From Desulfobacterales bacterium (GTDB lineage Bacteria; Desulfobacterota; Desulfobacteria; Desulfobacterales; CAFBRK01): a DNA stretch of 64,000 nucleotides. This document shows positions 51,233 to 59,767 of this stretch, piece after piece (within the stretch, counting starts at the first letter, position 1; each line of letters begins with the position of its first letter). The notes beneath the pieces were generated by a model. The model was not told the origin of the DNA, searched no databases, and saw only the letters and a list, made by a program, of their open reading frames with translations. The stretch spans positions 1-64,000 of the forward strand of contig JAIPEL010000006.1 of NCBI GenBank assembly GCA_021737185.1, given 5' to 3'. The position numbers and the translations under genes were made by a program.

Positions 51233-51913
51233 TCAGGCGGCCGGGGCCAGCTCCCATCCCATTTCGATGGACAGCCAGTGGGGCAGCAGCATGATCGATT
51301 TCAGGTAGTCACCGCCGCCGGCTTCGATCCGATCCCGAATCATGGCTGAAAAAGGGTCTGCGGCCCGGACCACCTCGGTAAGCGACAGCGGAGATTTGCC
51401 GGACGTGCGCGGATCGTTGTCATGCCGGCAATAGCGGGGGGGGGTGGACACGAAATGCGTCCGGCAGGTGATCGGCCGCATTGGATAGACGCTGCAGATG
51501 CCGCCGATCAGCAGGGGGCAGGCAGGATGGCCGGTTGCCTCGTCTCCCCACGGGCTGACGGCCGCGGCCGAAGGCTGAAGACGAAGACGATCCCAGTTGA
51601 GCCATCGGCGGGTTCTATCTTTCAGCATCCGGACCTGCCCGGCGGAAAATTCCAGTCGGATGTATTCCGTGAGCGCGCGCGCCTCTACCTCCGTGGCCAG
51701 AATGTGCTGCTTGCAGCAGGCGCAGCAGCCCGGATGGCAGCTCGGGACAATCCCGTCTTCAGCTTGAAGCCGGGCAAGCGCCTGGTTTGCGGCCCGGTCC
51801 ACGCAGCGGTAGACTTGACTGGTGAATTTCCGGTTGTGGGGATCAATCGCCGCTGCTCCCGGAGCCAGGAAGGGTTGGATGCCGTCGTTTCTGTTCATAT
51901 CTGCGTATAGCAT
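51233..51913 (-). CDS. YkgJ family cysteine cluster protein
   Basis: CHPGCCACCKQHI, CPLLIGGICSVYPMRPITCR. Confidence 0.85.
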   Translation of the reverse strand: MLYADMNRNDGIQPFLAPGAAAIDPHNRKFTSQVYRCVDRAANQALARLQAEDGIVPSCHPGCCACCKQHILATEVEARALTEYIRLEFSAGQVRMLKDRTRRWLNWDRLRLQPSAAAVSPWGDEATGHPACPLLIGGICSVYPMRPITCRTHFVSTPPRYCRHDNDPRTSGKSPLSLTEVVRAADPFSAMIRDRIEAGGGDYLKSIMLLPHWLSIEMGWELAPAA

Positions 51914-52094
51914 CTTTTGATTCCGAAAGGAGATTTTTTCCCTCGGTCGCTGATCGGTTGACTGCTTGATGGGTCAATTCGGCCGGGCAAGCACCTGCCT
52001 GGCATGAGGCGCAGGGCAATTGCGTGGCCGGCCGAAAGCGGCTTCTTTTTCAGTCCACCATTTGACAAATCGACGAAATGACCAATCAACCGGT

Positions 52095-53099
52095 TTATGC
52101 CCCGCCGAGCTTGATCGTCACCGTGTAATCCCCCTGCTTTTTCCCTACGCGGATTTCGGTTTTCCCCTGGACCACCCCGTCGTCGACATAAATGATGTCG
52201 GTGGAATTGAGTTGGAGGTCTTCCAGTTTCTTGCCGGGCTGAAGATAATTTAGCAGGTCCAGGTTCTTTCCAGAAACGATGATGCTGATGGTGTTTTTGC
52301 GCTGGAAGGAGACGTCAAGCACGAGGCTTTTTTGCTCGTTGCTTTGATCCGGGTAGGTGAGTGTGACCGACAGAATATCCAGGGAGGGCTCTATAACGAG
52401 TTCTTCAGGGGCGGGAGGCTCCGGGTTTTCGAGCGCTTTCGGTTTTCGGGGGGCGGGCTTTTCCACCTCTTGCCGAGGGGGCGGTTTTTCAGAGGGCTTC
52501 GGCCGGGGAAGCTGCCGGGAGACGCCCTTCATCTTCAGGATGCTCTGGAGAAAATAGTGGACGCGTTCGAGTTCTTCCGGCGGGAAGAATGCAGAGGCCT
52601 GCAGCTTGAGGTAGAGCGACACCGCATGGTTGAGCTCGGACAGCCCGATGTAGCAGCGGAAAATGTTTTTGACGGCTGCCACCCGGAAAGGTTTGCTCTT
52701 GATCAGTTTCCGAAATTCGGCAAGGGCCTCTTTGAACTGGCCGAAGACGAGAAAGGCGGTAGCCGCCTCGTAAACGGACGCGTCGGTTCCTGCTTCATAG
52801 GCCGAGGAAAACACCTTTTTGATTCGGGTTCTGTCTGCGGGAGAGAGGAGGGAACTCAAACCGACGGCCTCGAAGGCGTCGGCTTCTTCCTCGATTTGGC
52901 GGACTTTGGTTTTCAGGGAGTTCAAAATTTGCTCCCTGTGTTTGATGCGGTCGTTTTTGCGGATGAAACCGATCAGGTCTTCTGCCCGTTTTCTTGCCTC
53001 GACGAACAGGCAGTGGGAGCGGTAGACCTCTACTTCTTTCAGGAGGGACTTGGCATATGCGGCTTTGTCCTGCGCCATTGCCGAGGCCTTTTCTTCCAC
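52095..53099 (-). CDS. Hypothetical protein with TPR-like region and Pro-rich linker
   Basis: 334 aa; helical repeats, PRPKPSEKPPPRQEVEKPAPRKPKALENPEPPAP linker, C-terminal beta-rich domain. Confidence 0.55.
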   Translation of the reverse strand: MEEKASAMAQDKAAYAKSLLKEVEVYRSHCLFVEARKRAEDLIGFIRKNDRIKHREQILNSLKTKVRQIEEEADAFEAVGLSSLLSPADRTRIKKVFSSAYEAGTDASVYEAATAFLVFGQFKEALAEFRKLIKSKPFRVAAVKNIFRCYIGLSELNHAVSLYLKLQASAFFPPEELERVHYFLQSILKMKGVSRQLPRPKPSEKPPPRQEVEKPAPRKPKALENPEPPAPEELVIEPSLDILSVTLTYPDQSNEQKSLVLDVSFQRKNTISIIVSGKNLDLLNYLQPGKKLEDLQLNSTDIIYVDDGVVQGKTEIRVGKKQGDYTVTIKLGGA

Positions 53100-53339
53100 C
53101 GCAGAGGGCCTTGCGACAGCTGTCGTTCAAGGGAACGAAGCCCGAACGGGGGCAGCGACCGAGAAGTACCTTTGGCACCCGGCACGATTGGGTGCCGGTG
53201 CGTAAAGTACCCATTACCGAATATCTTCCTAGCAAAAAGCGGGCCCGATTGGCAAGCAATTTCCGCATCATTGCTACCTTTTTTCTCCACGGCAAGCAAT
53301 TGAGCGGCAGGCAGGGAGGTAGGGACGGACCAACGCGGG

Positions 53340-54047
53340 CTACATTCCGAGAAAGGCTTCCCGGATGTCGTCGGAAGCCTTGATCTGATCCGGGGTCCCC
53401 TCGGCCTTGATGGTTCCCTCGTGCATGACGTAGACATAGTCTGCGGCCTCCAGCGAGGCATCAGCGTTCTGCTCCACCAGCAGGATGGTCAGGCCGATGT
53501 CGTCTTTCATCTTCCGGATGGTTTCGAACATCAGCTCCACCAGCAGGGGGGCCAGCCCCTGGCTGGGTTCGTCGAGCATGATCAGCTTGGGCTTGGTCAT
53601 CAAAGACCGGCCGACGGTGACCATCTGCTGTTCCCCGCCGCTGAGCAGCCCTGCCATCTGGCGTCGTCGCTCCTTGAGCCGGGGAAACAGCTCGTAGACC
53701 TGTTCAAGAGACTCCTCCCGGTGCGCTTCTGCCCGTTTCAGGTAGGCCCCCATGTACAGGTTTTCTTCCACGGTCATATTGGGAAACAGATGTTTCCCCT
53801 CCGGCACCAGGGCCATGCCAAGTTGCACCTTTTTGTGCGTCGGCTCCCGGGTGATTTCCTTTCCCTCATAAACGACCGTTCCCCCCCAGGGTGGGACGGA
53901 ACCGAACACCGTTCCGAGCAGGGTGCTTTTTCCGGCGCCATTGGGCCCCAACAGCGAGGTGACGGTGCCGGCCTTTACCTCCAGGCCGGGCTTCCAGAGC
54001 ACCTGCATCGGGCCGTAGCCGGATTCGAGATCTCTGACCTGCAGCAT
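53340..54047 (-). CDS. livF: Branched-chain amino acid ABC transporter ATP-binding protein LivF (second cluster)
   Basis: GPNGAGKST, LSGGEQQMVTVGRSL, ILLVEQNADASL. Confidence 0.92.
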   Translation of the reverse strand: MLQVRDLESGYGPMQVLWKPGLEVKAGTVTSLLGPNGAGKSTLLGTVFGSVPPWGGTVVYEGKEITREPTHKKVQLGMALVPEGKHLFPNMTVEENLYMGAYLKRAEAHREESLEQVYELFPRLKERRRQMAGLLSGGEQQMVTVGRSLMTKPKLIMLDEPSQGLAPLLVELMFETIRKMKDDIGLTILLVEQNADASLEAADYVYVMHEGTIKAEGTPDQIKASDDIREAFLGM

Positions 54048-54049
54048 GC

Positions 54050-54790
54050 TTATCTGCCTCCCGAGCCGCCGAGGTAGACTTCGACCACCTTTGGATCCTT
54101 CAATGCCTCCTGGGTCGGGGCGTCCACCAGTTTGGCCCCCTGGTGCAGGACGATGACTTTTTCGGCCATGCCGATCACGGCCCGCATGATGTGTTCGACC
54201 ATCGCCACGATGGAAATATTCTCCTCTTCGGCAATCTGCCGGGTGAAGGCCACCATCTGGTCGATATCGCTGGGATGCATGCCGGCCATGGCTTCGTCCA
54301 TGAGAAGGAGCTTCGGCTTCATGGCCAAGGCGCGCCCGATTTCCATCAGCTTCTTTTCCACCGGCGTCAGGGTCCCGGCCGCCTTTTCGCGGTGGGCCGT
54401 CAAATCCAGTTTTTCGATGAGCTGGTCGGCCACGTCCATGGAATCGTCCACGGTAAGCTTCTTGCCCAGAGTACCGAACATGGCGCCGACGGCGATGTTC
54501 TCCCGAACGGTTGCCGAGCTGAACGGCCGGGGGATCTGGAATGTCCGGCCGATGCCCAGGGGGGCCCGCTTGTAGGGCGGCATCCGGGTGATGTCGGCCC
54601 CCTCGAAATAGATGCGCCCCTCTTCCGGGAAGAACACCCCGCTGATCAGGTTGAACAGGGTGGTCTTTCCCGACCCGTTGGGCCCGACGATGCCGACGAA
54701 CTGGCCGGCGTCGATTTCCAGACTCACATGGTCGACGGCCACCAGTCCGCCGAATCGTTTGGTTACGTTGTCAAGCTGAAGCAGGGTCAT
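54050..54790 (-). CDS. livG: Branched-chain amino acid ABC transporter ATP-binding protein LivG (second cluster)
   Basis: GPNGSGKTT, IGRTFQIPRPFSSATVRENI. Confidence 0.92.
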   Translation of the reverse strand: MTLLQLDNVTKRFGGLVAVDHVSLEIDAGQFVGIVGPNGSGKTTLFNLISGVFFPEEGRIYFEGADITRMPPYKRAPLGIGRTFQIPRPFSSATVRENIAVGAMFGTLGKKLTVDDSMDVADQLIEKLDLTAHREKAAGTLTPVEKKLMEIGRALAMKPKLLLMDEAMAGMHPSDIDQMVAFTRQIAEEENISIVAMVEHIMRAVIGMAEKVIVLHQGAKLVDAPTQEALKDPKVVEVYLGGSGGR

Positions 54791-54808
54791 TTGAGCCCAC
54801 CCAATCTA

Positions 54809-55810
54809 CTATACGATAAACCGGCCTGCGGCCGTGTTCCGGGTTTTTGCCTTGAGCATGCCGACGACGCCTTCGGGAAACACCACGATGATGACGATGA
54901 TGATCGGGGCAAAGATCAGCAGTTGGAACCCGGGAATGAAGATCGACAGGTAGTACTTGGAGATGCCGTAGATGAGCCCGCCGACCAGGGGGCCCAGCAG
55001 GGTCCCGGCCCCGCCGAGCAGCACGATGATGATCGCCTCGATCGTGTAATGAATCTCGAACACTTCGGGCGGAAATACATAAGGGGTTTTCAATGCCCAC
55101 GAGGACGCCCCCACCAGCCCGGCGAAGCTGGCGCTGGTGATAAAGGCGATGATCTTGAACTTGGTGACGTTGATGCCCATGACCTTGGCGGCATCCTCGT
55201 CTTCTCTCAGTGCGGTCAGGGCGTATCCGATCTTGCTGCGCATGTAGATAAGGGTCACCAGCGCCGCCGCGACGGCGATGATCAGCACGAAGAGGTCGGC
55301 CCAGAAAGTGGCCAGGGCGCTGGCCGCCTCCCGGCCCAGGATCTGGTTGAGCTGGGCCGTGAAGATGATCCCTTCCGAGCCGTTCCATATCCGGGCCCCC
55401 TCGATCAGGAAGCGGAACCCCTCGTTGACGCCGATTGTGGCGATGGCGAAATAGGCCCCGCGCAGACGCAGCGCCACGGCGCCCACCGCAATGGAGAGCA
55501 TCGTCGACATGAGCACGGCCAGGACAAAGCCGATCACGATGATGCCGGCGCCGAGGCCCTCGATGTGGGCCAGGCGGCTGATGGCCAGCGCCATGCCGTA
55601 TGTCCCTACCCCCATGAACGCCACATAGCCGAAATCGACGTATCCGGTCATGCCGAGAAAGATGTTGAACGCCTGGCCAAGGGCGCAATAAAACAGGAGC
55701 ATGGCGACTAGCTGCCACATGCCGGACATGTTTCTTCCGATCAGAAAGAGGGCGGCGTACGCCGCCAGGACCGGCAGCATCGGGTAGTATTTGGTCACTT
55801 GATTTTTCAT
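54809..55810 (-). CDS. livM: Branched-chain amino acid ABC transporter permease LivM (second cluster)
   Basis: Multi-TM; GMTGYVDFGYVAFMGVGTYGMAL. Confidence 0.9.
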   Translation of the reverse strand: MKNQVTKYYPMLPVLAAYAALFLIGRNMSGMWQLVAMLLFYCALGQAFNIFLGMTGYVDFGYVAFMGVGTYGMALAISRLAHIEGLGAGIIVIGFVLAVLMSTMLSIAVGAVALRLRGAYFAIATIGVNEGFRFLIEGARIWNGSEGIIFTAQLNQILGREAASALATFWADLFVLIIAVAAALVTLIYMRSKIGYALTALREDEDAAKVMGINVTKFKIIAFITSASFAGLVGASSWALKTPYVFPPEVFEIHYTIEAIIIVLLGGAGTLLGPLVGGLIYGISKYYLSIFIPGFQLLIFAPIIIVIIVVFPEGVVGMLKAKTRNTAAGRFIV

Positions 55811-56694
55811 TTTCGCGTCAACAACCCGGTGGGTCGGATCAGTAAAATGATCAGCAGAATCAAGAAGGAAAGAAACCGCGTAAGGGCGAAGGGCTCCACT
55901 CCCGGCAGCAATGCGAACAGGGTATAGGATCCGTTTTCGATCAGGCCGAATACCAGGCCGCCGAAAAAGGCGCCATAGGGCGACGACAGGCCCCCGAGCA
56001 CGGCAATGACAAAGGCCTTGAGGGTGTACCCCCCGCCCATGTACGGATTGATGCCGACCGGGATGAACATGGTCAGCAGCACGCCGCTGGTCACCGTCAA
56101 TCCGATGCCCAGGGCAAAGCTCCAGGCATAGGCGGCGCCGACGTTGACGCCGCAGACCCGGGCCCCTTCACTGTCTTCGACGACGCTGCGCATGGCGGAC
56201 CCCGCCCGGGTCCGGTTGAACCAGATATACAGGAGCACGGCGATGCCCACGCTCCCCAGGCTCGCCAGAAGCTTGGACACCGGCAGAACCGTGAGCCCCA
56301 GGTCGATTTTGCCCACTGTCCAGTTGTAGCCCCGGAACTCGGAGCCGAAGATCAGCTTGACCACTTCCTGGAGCAGGACACCGATGGAAAAGGTGGCAAG
56401 GAGCGTGGCCAGCTCCGGGGCTTTGATCAGCCGCTGGATGACGGTGTAGTAAAAGAAGAGGCCCAGCCCGAGTCCGATGACGAAAGCCACCGGAATGGCG
56501 AAAATCGGGTTGACGCCCAGGGCGGAGAACAACCAGAAGGTGATGAATGCGCCGACCATGACAAAGGCGCCGTGGCCGACGTTCACGACCTTGAGAACAC
56601 CGAAGATCAGGCTGAGGCCCATGGTGGCCATTCCGTAGACGGCCCCCAGCACCAGGCCCTGGAACAGATTTCCAGTCAGCTGTTCGAATACCAT
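55807..56694 (-). CDS. livH: Branched-chain amino acid ABC transporter permease LivH (second cluster)
   Basis: NLFQGLVLGAVYGMATMGLSLIFGVLKVVNVGHGAF. Confidence 0.9.
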   Translation of the reverse strand: MVFEQLTGNLFQGLVLGAVYGMATMGLSLIFGVLKVVNVGHGAFVMVGAFITFWLFSALGVNPIFAIPVAFVIGLGLGLFFYYTVIQRLIKAPELATLLATFSIGVLLQEVVKLIFGSEFRGYNWTVGKIDLGLTVLPVSKLLASLGSVGIAVLLYIWFNRTRAGSAMRSVVEDSEGARVCGVNVGAAYAWSFALGIGLTVTSGVLLTMFIPVGINPYMGGGYTLKAFVIAVLGGLSSPYGAFFGGLVFGLIENGSYTLFALLPGVEPFALTRFLSFLILLIILLIRPTGLLTRK

Positions 56695-56840
56695 GCGCGA
56701 CTCGCTTTTTGCGGAAACGGCGGGCGACGGGTAAGCCCCGCGAACAGGGTGCCGTCGTTCAGGGCTGAAATCGCCCGTAGGGGATAAGCGGCGGGGTCAT
56801 TTCCGCCGCTTATCGCGGTCTTTTCCGCAGCATCGGGTGG

Positions 56841-58112
56841 TTACGGAACGGCGACCTTGCCCTTGGCCTTTTCGGCAAAGGTCGGCATCGGGTAGCATAC
56901 CTTTCCGGTCTGTGCCGATTCGGGCCACACGATGATCCTCTCTCCGTCCTGCCACTGCACGTCGACCATGGTGTGGCCAATCTGCAAGCCGCTGTCGTCG
57001 ACGTCCCATCCGCCGTAAAACGACATGAACTGCAGGTCTCCCAGCGCCTTTCGGACCTTGTCCGAAGCGACCGAACCGGCCTTTTCAACAGCCAGGGCAT
57101 AGGCCAGCACCTGGGCGCCGGCTTCGGCGGCATGATAGTCAGGGACCATGTCCTTGCCGGCGGCCTTCTTGAACAGGGCGACGAACTCGTCCTGGCTCGG
57201 GCCGATCCAGGTCGTGCCAGCGCTCTTGGCCGCCTGTTCGGAGTACTTCACCCCGTATTCCCAGTGAGAAGGTCCCATCACGCCTTCTGCCATGTATTCC
57301 AGGGCGTCGTAAAAGGCCGGCAGGGTGGCTGCCGCGATCAGGGAAAACGCGTTTGTGTCGATGTCCAGGTCGGCCATCTGGCGGTTGAACAGCTGCCCGT
57401 CTTCAAAGTGTCCGCCGCCGAGAACGAAGTCGGGCCTGGAAGCCTTCATGGCCGACAGCAGCGGGGTCATGTCTGTCACCCCCTTGGGGTAGGTTCTCTT
57501 GAAGACGATCTCGAATCCGAGCTCTTTGGCATGTTCTTCAGCGCCTTCCATGACCATCTTGGCAAACTCGGAATCCTCGTAAGCCAGGGCCACCCGTTTG
57601 GCCTTGGGATCGATCTTGTGGATCATATCGAGGGTGCCGCGGTGATAGCTGGAGGCCGGGCCGATGGTCTGGACGACGTATCTGAATCCCTGCTGGAAAA
57701 TCTTGTTGTTTGCCCCGCCGTGGTCCATATAAAGCATGCCCCGGGCCTCGGTGACAGGGGCTCCTCGAAGCGTCAGGCCGGAACTATACGGGGCGAAGAC
57801 CACATCGACCTTGTCGACCGTGACCAGGCGGCCGATCAGGCTGGTGACCGACTCCTTGTTGGATTCGCAGTCATAGTAGGTGTATTTCAGCGGGACCTTT
57901 TTCCCCTTCAGGCTGACGCCGCCGTACTCGTTGTTCACCCAGTCGACGCAGGCCTTTATGCCCCCTACGGCCTGCTCGCCGGCTTTTGCGTATTTTCCGG
58001 AAAGGCAGGCCGGATGGCCGATGTCGATCGAATCGGCGGCTTGCGCCGGCGCCTGGCCCGCAACGAAGGCCAGCAGGAAAAATCCCAGTGCGATGATGGC
58101 AGTCTTTTTCAT
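56841..58112 (-). CDS. livK: ABC transporter substrate-binding protein (amino acid, second cluster)
   Basis: MKKTAIIALGFFLLAFVAGQAPAQAADSIDIGHPACLSGKYAKAGEQAVGGIKACVDWVN. Confidence 0.9.
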   Translation of the reverse strand: MKKTAIIALGFFLLAFVAGQAPAQAADSIDIGHPACLSGKYAKAGEQAVGGIKACVDWVNNEYGGVSLKGKKVPLKYTYYDCESNKESVTSLIGRLVTVDKVDVVFAPYSSGLTLRGAPVTEARGMLYMDHGGANNKIFQQGFRYVVQTIGPASSYHRGTLDMIHKIDPKAKRVALAYEDSEFAKMVMEGAEEHAKELGFEIVFKRTYPKGVTDMTPLLSAMKASRPDFVLGGGHFEDGQLFNRQMADLDIDTNAFSLIAAATLPAFYDALEYMAEGVMGPSHWEYGVKYSEQAAKSAGTTWIGPSQDEFVALFKKAAGKDMVPDYHAAEAGAQVLAYALAVEKAGSVASDKVRKALGDLQFMSFYGGWDVDDSGLQIGHTMVDVQWQDGERIIVWPESAQTGKVCYPMPTFAEKAKGKVAVP

Positions 58113-58343
58113 CGGATACCTCCCTCCAACGGAAGACAAAGCCTTCCGCCATGCTGTGAGTATTCCCTGCGCGAAATCGACTGTTGACCGCCGGTCGGTA
58201 TCTGGCGAACAGCTTGGCGCACGAAGCGTCGGACGGTGATTTCGCGCAATAAAACCAACACTAATTTTTATATAAATCACATTCAGGTGTCGATCGGATA
58301 TGGGGCGATTCCTGTATTTTCCGCTACAGTATAGAGGGGATCT

Positions 58344-58733
58344 TCACGAACCGGGCCGCAGGGCGATGCATTTGATTTCCACCGCCGCCCCCTTGGGAAG
58401 GGCCGCAACGCCGATCGCGGCCCGGGCCGGCTTGTGAGCCCCGAAATACTCGGCATAGATGCCGTTGAACTCGGCAAAGTCGCCCATGTCGGTGAGAAAC
58501 ACCTCCACGGCGGTTACGTCAGCCAGGGTGCCCCCGCCGGCTTCTACCACGGCCGTGAGATTTTCCAGGGCCTGGCGGGCCTGGGAAGCCAGGTCTTTTC
58601 CCACCAGTTCGCCGGTCTGCGGGTTCATGCCGAGCTGGCCGCTTACAAACAGCCAGGGACCGGCGGCGATCCCCTGGCTGTAAGGGCCGATGGCCGACGG
58701 TGCCTTGTCAGTGGTGATGGATTTTCGCTCCAT
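58344..58733 (-). CDS. ridA: RidA family reactive intermediate/imine deaminase
   Basis: APSAIGPYSQGI, WLFVSGQLGMNPQTGELV, VEVFLTDMGDFAEFNGIYAEYF, AAVEIKCIAL. Confidence 0.92.
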   Translation of the reverse strand: MERKSITTDKAPSAIGPYSQGIAAGPWLFVSGQLGMNPQTGELVGKDLASQARQALENLTAVVEAGGGTLADVTAVEVFLTDMGDFAEFNGIYAEYFGAHKPARAAIGVAALPKGAAVEIKCIALRPGS

Positions 58734-58798
58734 GGAAGACCTTTCTGCAAAAATGGTGTTTGGTTTTTTATGTCTATAAGAGCGCGCCAGCGATTTGA

Positions 58799-59140
58799 TC
58801 AGCAGGTGAGATGAAAGCAGGCGCCGGTCTTGTGCTTCGCCGCTTGTTCGTTGTAGATTTTTGCCGCTTTGCCATTGGATGCGGCATGGAAATCGATCCC
58901 CTTTTCGGCAAGGGCCGCTGCCAGGCCCGGCTCCGGCTTCATCCTGCCAAACACCCCGCATCCGGCGACGATTACCTCCGGACCGGCGGCCACCAGGGTT
59001 TCGATGTCTTCCATGCGCAGCCGGTGTCCGGACGACCGCCGCCAGGAGTCGGCCACCCGGCCGTCGGGGAAAAGCACCAGGTCCGACTTGTAGGTTCTTC
59101 CGGAAATCGTTATGGACCCGAAGGATGTCGCGTCGATCAT
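58799..59140 (-). CDS. Mth938-like domain protein
   Basis: IDATSFGSITISGRTYKSDLVLFPDGRV...ETLVAAGPEVIVAGCGVFGRM. Confidence 0.75.
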   Translation of the reverse strand: MIDATSFGSITISGRTYKSDLVLFPDGRVADSWRRSSGHRLRMEDIETLVAAGPEVIVAGCGVFGRMKPEPGLAAALAEKGIDFHAASNGKAAKIYNEQAAKHKTGACFHLTC

Positions 59141-59571
59141 GGCGGCTCTCTCTCCGTTTCCCGAAGCAGGGGCAGGATCGTGCCTTTCAGCGGCGGGTTG
59201 AGAGGACGGTATTTTGGATTGAATGCCTTGTCTTCGTGCCAGGAGAATTCGACGATTTCGAAACGTTCGGGGATCAGGTGCTCGTCGTTTTCCCCGTAGC
59301 TTTTCGGCTGGTAGTATTCGATGAAGATCATGCGCGCCGGGTCGATGTCGAACCGGCGGGTCACGCTGGTGGCGATGTGGCCCGAGCAGCTTCGAATCGA
59401 CATAGGGCTGTCCGCCACATCGGAGACGACGACGATCATGGGCCGAAGATGGGCCAGGTTGGCCGCCTTCCCCTTGCGCAGGTCATAGATCCGAAGCCGG
59501 CACTTGCCGCTGCCCAGCTTCAGCTTGCCGCCCCATCCCTCCCAGGTGAATATTTCGTCATGGATCAACAT
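59137..59571 (-). CDS. Conserved hypothetical protein
   Basis: 144 aa; 4-bp overlap with the Mth938-like gene; protein-like composition. Confidence 0.55.
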   Translation of the reverse strand: MLIHDEIFTWEGWGGKLKLGSGKCRLRIYDLRKGKAANLAHLRPMIVVVSDVADSPMSIRSCSGHIATSVTRRFDIDPARMIFIEYYQPKSYGENDEHLIPERFEIVEFSWHEDKAFNPKYRPLNPPLKGTILPLLRETEREPP

Positions 59572-59767
59572 TTGGTCGAGTGGTTGAGTGGCGGATTGGA
59601 TAAATCGTGGTCTGATTCCAGCCCCGCCTCTGGCCGGACCGATTCAAGATTCCAAATTCAAGGTTCAAGATTCACCTAAAGGAATTTTATACGAATATTT
59701 TGGCCTTTAAAGTCTGAAAAGGTCTTTTTCCCATCCAACGAATCGACCAATTATCCAATCAACTAAA